Assembly (NCBI GenBank): GCA_014925825.1
Contig: JACGCK010000003.1
Coordinates: 62,001-126,000, forward strand
Direction: 5' to 3'
Length of the DNA: 64,000 nt
Source of the DNA: Pholiota molesta
Taxonomy: Eukaryota; Basidiomycota; Agaricomycetes; Agaricales; Strophariaceae
Positions 35,209 to 46,176 of this stretch are shown in pieces. The position numbers were made by a program, and so were the translations under genes. Under the pieces are notes generated by a model, which worked only from the letters and a program-made list of their open reading frames with translations, had not been told where the DNA came from and did not search any database. The first letter of the stretch is position 1; each line of letters opens with the position of its first letter.

Positions 35209-36939
35209 TTACTGGCGCACATTGATACCATTCGCCTTCAACAGACTCTTCACCTCCTCGATGCCCACCTCGCTCCGGTGGAAAATACCCGCCGCGAGCG
35301 CCGCCTCGACCCCCGTCTGCGCGAACACGTCCACAAAGTGCTGCGCCGTGCCCGCCCCGCTGCTCGCCACCACCGGGATCCCCACGCTCTGCCGTATCAG
35401 GCGCACCAGGTCGACGTCGAACCCGCGCCCCGTCCCGTCGCGGTCGATGCTGTTCACCAAGATCTCGCCGGCGCCGAGCATCTCCACGCCGCGCGCGAGC
35501 TCGACGACGGACACGTCGCGCGCCTCGCGCCCGCCGGACACCGTGCACTGGTACCACCACGCGCGCCCGCGCTCGCGCTCGTCCACCGCATCGGGCGCGC
35601 CGCGCACCAGCTCCGCCTTCCGCGGGTGGCCGTCGTACGCGGCGGGGTCGTCGATGTACACGCGCCGCGGGTCGATGGAGACGACGACCGCCTGGTTCCC
35701 GTACGCGTCCGCGATCTGCTCGATCGCGCTCGTCCCGTCGCGCGCGTAACCGGCCGCGCGCAGGCGCTCGACGGCGTACACCGCCTCGGAGCCGACGGAG
35801 ACCTTGTCCGCGCCCGCGCGGAAGTACGCGGCGGCGACCTCGCGCGCGGGGCGCGGCGTGCCGTCCGGGTCGACGCTGTCCTTGATCCCGCCGCCGATGG
35901 TGAGCGGGACGAAGATGGTCTCCGCGGCGGCGCGCACGACGGCGAGCATCGGCTGGTCGCGCAGGGGCGAGTGGCGGAAGGAGGTGATGTTGAGGAGGCA
36001 GAGCTCGTCCGCGCCTTCGGCGTAGTAGCGCGCGGCGAGCGCGACGGGCTTTCCGAGGTTGCGCACTGCGCCGGCGGTTTCTACGGTAGCAGAGGGTGTG
36101 GATTTTTCGCGCACGTCGTATTGGTCGCCTTTTGTTACGACAAGATCGCCTTGGTCATTCGCGCGGACGTCCATGCAGGCGACGATGCGCTTTGTTAGCC
36201 TGTGCTCGGGTGCTGGGACACGGGTGATGAGGGGGGCAGCAGGTGCATGGGTGTGCGCAGACTCGGGTTGGCGCAGCCAATCGTCAAGGAGCGCCAAGCC
36301 AGCCTTTCCAGATTTTTCAGGATGGAATTGAGTTGCAAACACGTTCCCTTTCTTGACAGATGACAAGAAGAGCTCATGACCGTACTGCGTCGTTGAATGG
36401 GCCCAGCGCATGGCCTCTGGGTAAACATCTGGTTTATACTTGGCACAGTACGAGTGGACAAAGTAATAATAGGCCGAGGTATCGACGTCCTCGCTGGCGT
36501 CTGGCGTGCTGGCGACGAGGTCGGCGGCATTCCAGCCCATGTGGGGGACCGCCTTGTCGGTGTTGTCGAAGCGCTCTATGGGACACGGGATGATGCCCAA
36601 GCCCTTGCAGGACGCTTCGGCCGAGGATTCAAAGAGGACCTGCATGCCGATGCAGATTCCAAAGTAGGGCCGCCCAGAGAGGATGTAGGCGCGCAGGGGC
36701 TCGAAGAGGCCGCGTTCATGGAGGCCGCCGATGGCTGAGGCGAAGGCGCCTACGCCGGGGAAGACGAGGGTCTGGGGAGGGCGTCAACGACTGCGGCGCA
36801 GGGAAAGAGAAGCACTGACGGTGGCCCTGTCGAAGTCCGCGGGGTCTTTTATCCACTGGAAGGCGTGGCCGAGGGAGGTGAGTGAGTTGGCGAGGCTCTG
36901 GACGTTGCCTGCGCCATAGTCGAGCAGATACAGCCCCAT
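35209..36939 (-). CDS. HIS7: Imidazole glycerol phosphate synthase hisHF (histidine biosynthesis)
   Basis: Bifunctional fifth-step enzyme of histidine synthesis: a glutaminase (HisH) supplies ammonia to a cyclase (HisF). Exon 1 (36820-36939) reads MGLYLLDYGAGNVQSLANSL to DRAT; a 48-base intron (36772-36819) follows. The amidotransferase nucleophile lies in YFGICIGMQVLFE and the His-Glu pair in ATQFHPEKSG. The cyclase half has ACMDVRANDQGDLVVTKGDQ, FVPLTIGGGIKD, GADKVSVGSEAV, VVVSIDPRRVY, EILVNSIDRDGTGRGFD and PVVASSGAG. It ends LLKANGINVRQ. About 560 residues, close to the yeast enzyme. No frame problem seen. GC-rich third positions, strongest in the cyclase half. Confidence 0.97.
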
Positions 36940-37060
36940 CGTGGTCGCAGAGAGAGAGCGAGTCACCGGATCTACGGCCCGCGCAAATTTTGGCGTGCTA
37001 ATTGAGTCATCGCATTTTCCCCTTAAATTCGCCATCGTCCATCCCTCCTCCCCAGCCCCA
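36940..37060. promoter_or_regulatory. Bidirectional HIS7/SER promoter with Gcn4-type site
   Basis: Only 121 bases separate the two divergent start codons. A perfect TGAGTCA (37003-37009), the consensus for the bZIP activator Gcn4/CpcA, lies midway; a near match CGAGTCA is at 36958-36964. Both genes belong to amino-acid synthesis, so joint general amino-acid control is the natural reading (inference). Confidence 0.65.
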
Positions 37061-38480
37061 ATGTCCAAGCCCCTCGCCGTCGCCGCCTCCGCGTCCCCCG
37101 CTGCCGCCACCAGCATCCACGACCGCTTCCGCGCCCATCTGGATGGCGCCAACCTCCGCCAGCCCAAGGTCCTCCATCCCCTCGAGAACGAGGGTCTCCG
37201 TCTGCTCCTCCTCGAGAACATCAGCCAGGATGCCGTCGCCATCTTCCGCTCAGAGGGCTGGCATGTAGACCACCTGCCCAAGGCCCTCTCTGAGGACGAG
37301 CTCGTCGCCAAGATCGGCACCTATCACGCCATCGGCATTCGCAGCAAGACAAAAATCACCCAGCGCGTCCTCAAGGCTGCTACCAAGGCATGCATTCATC
37401 GATAGCCATTCTTACCATATACTAAACTATTTTATTTAGCTCCTCGTCATCGGATGCTTCTGCATCGGCACCAACCAAGTCGACCTCAAGGCCGCTGCGC
37501 AGACCGGTATCCCCGTCTTCAACTCGCCCTTCTCCAACTCGCGCTCCGTCGCTGAGCTTGTCATGTCCGAGCTCGTCGCCCTCTCGCGCCAGCTCTTCGA
37601 GCGCGCCTACGAGTTGCGCACCGGCATCTGGAACAAACAGTCCAAGGGCTGCTGGGAAATCCGTGGCAAGACCCTCGGAATCGTAGGCTACGGCCACATT
37701 GGCGCCCAGCTCTCCGTCCTAGCCGAGGCCTTTGGCCTGCGCGTCCTCTTCCACGACGTCGTCAACATCATGCCCCTCGGCACGGCGCGCCAGGTCGAGA
37801 GCCTCGAGAAGCTCCTCCAGGAGTCCGACTTCGTCACCCTCCACGTCCCCGAGTCCGAGGACACCATCAACATGATCTCCACGGAGCAGCTCGCGCAGAT
37901 GAAGAAGGGCGCGTACCTCATCAACAACGCCCGCGGCCGCGTCGTCGACATCCCCGCGCTCATCGAGGCGCTGCAGTCCAAGCACCTCGCCGGCGCCGCG
38001 ATCGACGTCTTCCCCGCCGAGCCGGGCGCGAACGGCGCGCCCTTCGACGACCAGCTCAACCCGTGGGCGAGCGTCCTGCGCAACCTCCCCAACGTGATCC
38101 TGTCGCCGCACATTGGCGGCTCGACGGAGGAGGCGCAGACGATGATCGGGCTGGAGGTCGCGCAGGCGCTGTCGCGCTACCTCGGCTACGGCTCTACCAT
38201 CGGCGCGGTCAACTTCCCCGAGGTCGACCTGCGCTCGATCATGGCGGAGCAGGCGGGCCACATCCGCGTGTGCCATGTGCACAAGAACCAGCCGGGTGTG
38301 CTGAAGCTCGTCAACGAGGCGCTGTCGCCGTACAACGTCGAGAAGCAGTACTCGGACTCGAAGGGCGAGATCGCGTACCTGCTCGCGGATATCGCGGACG
38401 TCGGCGCGCGCGACCTGCCGGGCCTGAAGGACCGCATCAGCTCGACGGAGGCCAATATCATCACCCGCCTTTTGGCGTAG
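37061..38480 (+). CDS. SER33: D-3-phosphoglycerate dehydrogenase (serine biosynthesis)
   Basis: First enzyme of the phosphorylated serine pathway, oxidising 3-phosphoglycerate with NAD. Exon 1 (37061-37387) gives MSKPLAVAASAS to RVLKAATK, including HAIGIRSKTKIT. Exon 2 (37440-38480) continues LLVIGCFCIGTNQVDLKAAA, NSPFSNSRSVAELVMSE and the NAD fold GKTLGIVGYGHIGAQLSVLA. The catalytic region has NNARGRVVDIPAL, and the histidine lies in LSPHIGGSTEEAQ. A C-terminal ACT domain has HNQPG-like HKNQPGVLKLVNEAL. About 455 residues. The intron begins with GC rather than GT (exon AAG/GCATGC) and ends TTTAG. The start at 37061 is preferred to an in-frame upstream ATG at 36941, which overlaps HIS7. Confidence 0.96.
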
Positions 38481-39119
38481 ACGCTTAGACTTCACATTCC
38501 CTACCCTCATACATCGTTTTCAACAAAATCAACCCCACGCAACAAAGTAATGTAAAAAGTATGTATGTGTATCTCCACCCTCAAAAATACCGACAACGGA
38601 CGGCTCTATTTTCTCTGTTTTTCCGGCGGTTTCGCTGTTTTCCTTTCCGTTCATGCCATTATCCATTCTGCTGCATTTCATACTCACAGTCCCGGATCGC
38701 GCTGGCGCACTCAACTGCGCACGTCATCATCCCATTCAACTGGACCCCTCTTCACGCGCTCATATCGCTACATACTTACATCTTAGTTGCTCATATATCT
38801 TTCGCCGTTAAACAGGGCATGTAATTGTAATCTCAAAAGTGTACAGCTTGTATTATATTAATATAATCATCCAATGCGGAATCCAGTGTGCGCGATCCTC
38901 GGGTCAGTTAGCCAAAGATTTTAAAATATGTGAGCGTGCGGTTCGGAGGGAAGCATAAGTAACAGTGAAGAAGTATGCGAAGGTAATGGTCGTAAGTCGG
39001 TGCAGAAGAATACAGGGGGAAAGAGGTTGAAGCATGAATACGGAGACGCGAAGAGCCTGGGGAGTGGCGAGCGATATCCCACCGAAAATGAAGCGCCGCA
39101 TGTGAGGTGAGGGGGCGTT
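38481..39119. other. Convergent spacer between SER33 and RAD51
   Basis: About 640 bases with 3' flanks of both genes. Short open frames show no family resemblance. No repeat or RNA gene recognised. Confidence 0.35.
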
Positions 39120-40624
39120 TTACGTCTCTTCCTCGGGATCGCCAATGCCAGACGCCAAAATGGCGAAATGCGTCTCGGACTCTGGCAGACACGGCGAATC
39201 GTAAATCTTGCATGACCGCGTGTTGCCTCGTGCTTTCTTCAGTTGCAGCCTGGCCATCCACGATTATCACGTTAGTCACAAAGTTCATCACAATCGTGTC
39301 GTTTGCTAAAATAACGACGGGGAGGTCCCCGAAAGACAAAAGAAAAATAGGGTGCAGATCGAACATATGATAAAAAAAGAACGAGAAGAGGGAATGGAGA
39401 TAAAGAAAAAGATGGGACGACGTACCGAGTAGTTGAGGCGTGTGCCATGATGTTGCCTCCAATCGGTTTCTTTTCGTTTCCTGCGTAAGGGCCTGCAGAT
39501 GCGTCGGGGTTCGACATGACCTGATTCGTGACGACCACAGCAATACCAAACTAAAGGCAAGCACATCAGATATCATATCGCTAGGCTCGAGATAACGAAA
39601 TGCGTGGCTGCGATTGCTGCAGGCGAACAGTGAATCCATTACACACCTCGTCCGCGAGGCGTTGCAGGGTGCGCAAGAACTTGCCCAAATGGTTCTGGCG
39701 AGAAGAGAGCTCTCCGCGTCCGCTAAAGTCCGTACGGTACAGCGCCGTACACGAGTCCACGATCAAGAGACAGAACCTGCGCTCTGAACGGTCAGCATTC
39801 TCCGCCATACGCATATATGCGCCTGCACCCTTGCACGCACCGTGACTCGGACATCAACGCGCTCGCGCTTGTCAGCAGCGCATTCTGATGGTCGGCGTTA
39901 TACGCGCGCGCATATGCGACGTTGTCCAGCACCTCCTCGCCGTTCAGGCCGTAGCGCTCCGCGACGGCGAGGAGACGCACGGGACGGAAGGTGCCCTCGG
40001 TGTCGATGTACAGACACTTGCCCTCGCCGCCGCCCATGTTCACCGGCAGCTGGCACGTCACCGCAAGCGTGTGGCAGAGCTGCGACTTTCCGGTCCTGAA
40101 CTCGCCGAAGAGCTCCGTGATGGCGCCGGTTTCGATGCCACCTGCGTGCAGGAAAGGGAGAGCAGCAAGGATGAGATCCGGTAGCTGGGATGCTATAGTG
40201 GATTGAGCGTACCTCCGAGAAGGGCATCTAGCTGCTTTGACCCAGTCGTAATATGCACTAACTCTGAGCGACGCGCATGCACCTCTGTTGCGCTTTGGAA
40301 TCCAAGGGGCACGATTTTATGTGCTTGATCATCCGACCCAGATCAATATGCCGCATATACACATCGAACCACAAAGAAAGAGCACCGACCCTCTGCCAGA
40401 ATCTTGTCCGCCTTCTGCTCTGAGATGCCCTTGATCGTCAGCAGCATCTTCTTCGGCGTGAATGCGACAGCCTCGACCGTGTTCAGCCCGAACTCGGCGA
40501 GCTTCTTGATGTCGTTGGCGTGGATGCCTGCCTCCTGGAGCTTGTTCACGAGGAGCGGGCCCGTCATCTGGAACTGCTCCTCCTCCTCTTCGCCGGGCTG
40601 CTGGGATTGGGATAGTTGCGACAT
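39120..40624 (-). CDS. RAD51: DNA recombinase Rad51
   Basis: RecA-family strand-exchange protein of homologous recombination. [16 protein letters not shown] leads into the helix-hairpin-helix domain ([34 protein letters not shown]). Exon 2 has [20 protein letters not shown]. The Walker A motif GEFRTGKS follows [12 protein letters not shown]. Then [40 protein letters not shown], Walker [41 protein letters not shown] and [16 protein letters not shown]. The last exon is [37 protein letters not shown], stop at 39120. Sequence details favour Rad51 over Dmc1. About 340 residues; six or seven introns; no frame errors noticed. Confidence 0.96.
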
Positions 40625-40650
40625 GGTGGTAGTCTGATGAATAATCAGGA

Positions 40651-40736
40651 ACGCGTAGCGCGGACGCGGGCTGGTTGGTGTGCCAAAATGGCGATATTCC
40701 CACGCGAATAAAACGCGAACGCGTCTCCCTCACGTG
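40651..40736 (-). promoter_or_regulatory. RAD51 promoter with two MluI-box (ACGCGT) motifs
   Basis: ACGCGT occurs at 40651-40656 and 40719-40724, and CACGTG at 40731-40736, all within 115 bases upstream of the RAD51 ATG. ACGCGT is the MBF/DSC1 cell-cycle box of DNA replication and repair genes in yeasts. Whether MBF acts here is inference. The transposon-like array starts only 17-30 bases beyond. Confidence 0.45.
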
Positions 40737-40747
40737 TCCGTGACTCG

Positions 40748-40755
40748 TGAAGGCG
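40748..40755. repeat. Left target-site duplication of the array (TGAAGGCG)
   Basis: TGAAGGCG at the left edge is repeated exactly at 48889-48896 at the right edge. The last three bases (GCG) may also be counted as the first bases of the element, so the duplication is 5 to 8 bases. Confidence 0.65.
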
Positions 40756-43465
40756 GGCGGCAGCTTCGCCATTCCCAGGGATTTCCTTTTTACCCACGCG
40801 ACCGATTTACACCGAAGCGACCAATTCCAGACCGATTTACACCGAGTGTGCGCACGTGAGCTCACATGATATGACGCACGGTGCTTTATCTCACTCAACT
40901 CTTGAGTTCAACCAAAGTTCAACTGGCACGGGCGTTTGTCCCACTCGCAATCCCTATGCCCAGGCCCCACAGCGCCCACGACCGTCGATGCGAACGACGA
41001 CGCGAATGACAACACGAACGACAATACGGACGAAGACGCGGAGAACAGCGGGGCCAGGGCACCACGACGACGATGTCGGAAGGCGGCGACCATGTCAGAG
41101 GCAGCGCGGTAAGTCCGCCCCTGCCCCCATCTGTTCACCCACTGACCCAGAATTACAGCCATAGTTGGCGTTGGGACCCGCGCACGTCACGTCGCCGCCC
41201 ACGACCACCGCCCACGTCCGCGGTCACCTCCCTCCTCGCCCCCGCCTTCTCCTCTCACCGCTGCCACCCTCCTCTTGCCGCGTGCCCCTCCCCTCTAACG
41301 GGGGATGTGGGCCGGCTGTCCGATTCAATGTGATTCGACGATGGCACCACCCGCCGCATCACTGCACATGCCGCATACTACACCAAGCCCGCACCCGCAC
41401 CTGCATGTCCGCAGACTCGGCGGCGGCGAGGCGTCGCTCTCCCTATACCCACAGCACCCACGACCGTCAACCCGAACGCCGACGTGAACGACAACCCGAA
41501 CGACAACACGGATGACGATGCGGACAACGACAGGCTTCAACACGCGGCGGCGCGGCCGTCTGCTCCAGTCCCCCACCCAGCGGCTACGACGACGACGAAT
41601 GAGCGCTGCTCATTCGTCTGCTTGTTCATTGGCTGCCATCGCCTGCTCCAGCCCCTCTCGCTGCGGCCATGACAACTACGAACGAGCAGCACTTGCTCGT
41701 CTATCTGGCCGCCTCAGCAAAAGCAAGGCAAGTCCGCCCTCCATGACCATCCATTCACTCCACTGACTGGGATTTGCAGCAAGTCGGCGCTAGCGCCCGT
41801 GCTACATCGACAACCACCGCCAGCATCATCCCAACTACGGGTAATGACGTGCACTTGCACCGCGGCCCATCACCGCCGACTGCCCACATAGCTATCTCAC
41901 CTACGGAAGCCAGTGGCAGCAGATAACAACGAATACGACGCCAACGAACGAGCGCTGCTCGTTCGTCTACCTGCCCATTGCCACTTTCAACACCGCAGTG
42001 GTGTGCCGCCTCCTCCAGTTTCCTCCCAGTGACTACGAGGACGAACGAGCACTGCTCGTTTGTCTGCTTGTTCATTGGCCACCACCCCGACTGCATGCTC
42101 CAACCCCCTCCCTGCGGCTCCGACGACGACATAGAGACCTGTTCGCCGCCACCTTCGACACCGCCGCCCCTTCGCCGAGTCCCGACACTCACTGACTGCC
42201 CACAGCGCCTGTTCCACGATGAACAACGGATGGACGAGGCGCAAACGACGATAGCGGAGGAACAACAGCCCATGGACGGCGCATGTCAACGGACCACGCA
42301 CGGACGGCACACAAACGACGGTGCACGGACGGCATGCAAATGGCGACGGCGCGCAACGCACGAACGATGGCCGATGTTGGCACCACCCATGCCCGCCCGC
42401 GCTGTACATCACCACCGACCGCCGCCTCAGGTGTGACGATGAACCAGGGGCAAACTCTCGCCAGCGCTCATTGCCCCCCACCCCCACTTTCAGCTTGCCC
42501 GACAACGAATGAGCTCTATGCTCGTTTGTCTGTCCATCTGTCTCCACCCCGGCGCGACAGTGAACGGCGACCACAACGAACAATAGCAATGATGCACGAT
42601 GATGATAGACGAGCTTGTGCTCGCTCGCCTGTCTGCATTGCAAGTATTAATGTAGTTTAGTTTTTTTGGGTGTAATCACATAATTTACTTATAAAAATTG
42701 TTTTATCTCAATTTCGAACAAGTTTCGTAAGGCTCAAGCAAGAATTTAAAAGAGAAAAAGATAACTGAAAAGAGACCACAGAACCCACTGGCAGACCCTA
42801 CCACATAAAGCAGTGGCCCGCTAATACAAGTAATGTACATTGGAGATATGTACTTGAACCACAAAATTGAACCACAAAAAGGGCATCTTTGCTGACGGAG
42901 TTGCATCAAATTCAAGGCATGGTTCGTTCGACTGACTACTGTAATGGCCGTAGCCTCAGAATATATTTACGGGAGAAAAGGACTTCAATCAAATTTTAAT
43001 ACATGTTTCTGTTTAAAGTTGGCGATCTCTACGAAAAAATAGTGGAACAGACCATGATAAATCCAGATGCCATAGTTAACTACATGCTAGAATATTAAGT
43101 AGATTGCTTGCATCTCAAATGATTTTCATTGAAGGCCATGATTTCTTCCATCTCTATGACCTCGAATTCTTTGGAGGTTCTTGTTTTAGAGATTGGGGGC
43201 CGTCATTATATTAGAATAAATTGTCTTAAGTTATTATAACCCTTCAGTCTTATTAGAGTACTGCCATTGTGGTCTTCATATAATTAATATACATCTATTT
43301 TCTTAATAGTAGAGCTCGAGGGCAGCGCCGGCCAGCGCTGACTCCTGAGACAATTGGGCGCCAATGGAAATCCCTGGGTACTATTTTTGGGAATGGCCGG
43401 AATCTCCCTGGGCCCAACAACGCACCACAGGGGCTCTGGACCTCCCTGGGAATGACCAATTTTTC
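40753..43465. mobile_element. Tandem 2.71 kb element, copy 1
   Basis: First of three head-to-tail copies. Starts GCGGGCGGCAGCTTCGCC and ends GGGAATGACCAATTTTTC. Bases up to about 42,650 are GC-rich, with Asn/Asp-type ACGAACGAC words, six hairpin palindromes and intron-like blocks. About 42,650-43,320 is sharply AT-rich. The last 130 bases carry CCCAGGG/CCCTGGG words. The 13-mer CCCAGGGATTTCC at 40774-40786 recurs inverted at 43366-43378, and CATTCCCAGGGA near the left end is inverted near the right end, so imperfect subterminal inverted repeats exist. No transposase, reverse transcriptase or replicase is encoded; open frames are short, overlap on both strands and look like by-products. Best described as a non-autonomous element or satellite-like unit of unknown class. 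Confidence 0.7.
41598..42625. repeat. Six dispersed hairpin palindromes within the element (copy 1)
   Basis: Inverted repeats built on GAACGAGC...GCTCGTTC occur at 41598-41614, 41682-41700, 41944-41966 (10-base perfect arms, 3-base loop), 42041-42063, 42505-42529 and 42608-42625. Several are followed by a GTCTGCTTGTTCATTGGC-like word. The same six recur in copies 2 and 3. They suggest an older internal duplication or structured RNA/DNA. Confidence 0.65.
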
Positions 43466-46176
43466 GCGGGCGGCAGCTTCGCCATTCCCAGGGATTTCCT
43501 TTTTTACCCACGCGACCGATTTACACCGAAGCGACCAATTCCAGACCGATTTACACCGAGTGTGCGCACGTGAGCTCACATGATATGACGCACGGTGCTT
43601 TATCTCACTCAACTCTTGAGTTCAACCAAAGTTCAACTGGCACGGGCGTTTGTCCCACTCGCAATCCCTATGCCCAGGCCCCACAGCGCCCACGACCGTC
43701 GATGCGAACGACGACGCGAATGACAACACGAACGACAATACGGACGAAGACGCGGAGAACAGCGGGGCCAGGGCACCACGACGACGATGTCGGAAGGCGG
43801 CGACCATGTCAGAGGCAGCGCGGTAAGTCCGCCCCTGCCCCCATCTGTTCACCCACTGACCCAGAATTACAGCCATAGTTGGCGTTGGGACCCGCGCACG
43901 TCACGTCGCCGCCCACGACCACCGCCCACGTCCGCGGTCACCTCCCTCCTCGCCCCCGCCTTCTCCTCTCACCGCTGCCACCCTCCTCTTGCCGCGTGCC
44001 CCTCCCCTCTAACGGGGATGTGGGCCGGCTGTCCGATTCAATGTGATTCGACGATGGCACCACCCGCCGCATCACTGCACATGCCGCATACTACACCAAG
44101 CCCGCACCCGCACCTGCATGTCCGCAGACTCGGCGGCGGCGAGGCGTCGCTCTCCCTATACCCACAGCACCCACGACCGTCAACCCGAACGCCGACGTGA
44201 ACGACAACCCGAACGACAACACGGATGACGATGCGGACAACGACAGGCTTCAACACGCGGCGGCGCGGCCGTCTGCTCCAGTCCCCCACCCAGCGGCTAC
44301 GACGACGACGAATGAGCGCTGCTCATTCGTCTGCTTGTTCATTGGCTGCCATCGCCTGCTCCAGCCCTCTCGCTGCGGCCATGACAACTACGAACGAGCA
44401 GCACTTGCTCGTCTATCTGGCCGCCTCAGCAAAAGCAAGGCAAGTCCGCCCTCCATGACCATCCATTCACTCCACTGACTGGGATTTGCAGCAAGTCGGC
44501 GCTAGCGCCCGTGCTACATCGACAACCACCGCCAGCATCATCCCAACTACGGGTAATGACGTGCACTTGCACCGCGGCCCATCACCGCCGACTGCCCACA
44601 TAGCTATCTCACCTACGGAAGCCAGTGGCAGCAGATAACAACGAATACGACGCCAACGAACGAGCGCTGCTCGTTCGTCTACCTGCCCATTGCCACTTTC
44701 AACACCGCAGTGGTGTGCCGCCTCCTCCAGTTTCCTCCCAGTGACTACGAGGACGAACGAGCACTGCTCGTTTGTCTGCTTGTTCATTGGCCACCACCCC
44801 GACTGCATGCTCCAACCCCCTCCCTGCGGCTCCGACGACGACATAGAGACCTGTTCGCCGCCACCTTCGACACCGCCGCCCCTTCGCCGAGTCCCGACAC
44901 TCACTGACTGCCCACAGCGCCTGTTCCACGATGAACAACGGATGGACGAGGCGCAAACGACGATAGCGGAGGAACAACAGCCCATGGACGGCGCATGTCA
45001 ACGGACCACGCACGGACGGCACACAAACGACGGTGCACGGACGGCATGCAAATGGCGACGGCGCGCAACGCACGAACGATGGCCGATGTTGGCACCACCC
45101 ATGCCCGCCCGCGCTGTACATCACCACCGACCGCCGCCTCAGGTGTGACGATGAACCAGGGGCAAACTCTCGCCAGCGCTCATTGCCCCCCACCCCCACT
45201 TTCAGCTTGCCCGACAACGAATGAGCTCTATGCTCGTTTGTCTGTCCATCTGTCTCCACCCCGGCGCGACAGTGAACGGCGACCACAACGAACAATAGCA
45301 ATGATGCACGATGATGATAGACGAGCTTGTGCTCGCTCGCCTGTCTGCATTGCAAGTATTAATGTAGTTTAGTTTTTTTGGGTGTAATCACATAATTTAC
45401 TTATAAAAATTGTTTTATCTCAATTTCGAACAAGTTTCGTAAGGCTCAAGCAAGAATTTAAAAGAGAAAAGATAACTGAAAAGAGACCACAGAACCCACT
45501 GGCAGACCCTACCACATAAAGCAGTGGCCCGCTAATACAAGTAATGTACATTGGAGATATGTACTTGAACCACAAAATTGAACCACAAAAAGGGCATCTT
45601 TGCTGACGGAGTTGCATCAAATTCAAGGCATGGTTCGTTCGACTGACTACTGTAATGGCCGTAGCCTCAGAATATATTTACGGGAGAAAAGGACTTCAAT
45701 CAAATTTTAATACATGTTTCTGTTTAAAGTTGGCGATCTCTACGAAAAAATAGTGGAACAGACCATGATAAATCCAGATGCCATAGTTAACTACATGCTA
45801 GAATATTAAGTAGATTGCTTGCATCTCAAATGATTTTCATTGAAGGCCATGATTTCTTCCATCTCTATGACCTCGAATTCTTTGGAGGTTCTTGTTTTAG
45901 AGATTGGGGGCCGTCATTATATTAGAATAAATTGTCTTAAGTTATTATAACCCTTCAGTCTTATTAGAGTACTGCCATTGTGGTCTTCATATAATTAATA
46001 TACATCTATTTTCTTAATAGTAGAGCTCGAGGGCAGCGCCGGCCAGCGCTGACTCCTGAGACAATTGGGCGCCAATGGAAATCCCTGGGTACTATTTTTG
46101 GGAATGGCCGGAATCTCCCTGGGCCCAACAACGCACCACAGGGGCTCTGGACCTCCCTGGGAATGACCAATTTTTC
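43466..46176. mobile_element. Tandem 2.71 kb element, copy 2
   Basis: Directly abuts copy 1 with no target repeat between them: ...AATTTTTC then GCGGGCGG... Compared with copies 1 and 3, the differences I can see are in homopolymers only: one extra T at about 43,500, one G fewer at about 44,015, one C fewer at about 44,365 and one A fewer at about 45,465. Same GC-rich/AT-rich bipartite layout. Confidence 0.7.

Noticed and set aside
35098..36198. Plus-strand 366-codon open frame opposite HIS7
   Set aside because: Shadow of GC-rich HIS7 codons; HIS7 on the minus strand is fully conserved.
41755..42643. Long overlapping open frames of 172-218 codons in the array, repeated in each copy, as genes
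   Set aside because: They overlap on both strands, are low-complexity, match no family and arise from GC-rich repetitive DNA lacking stops.
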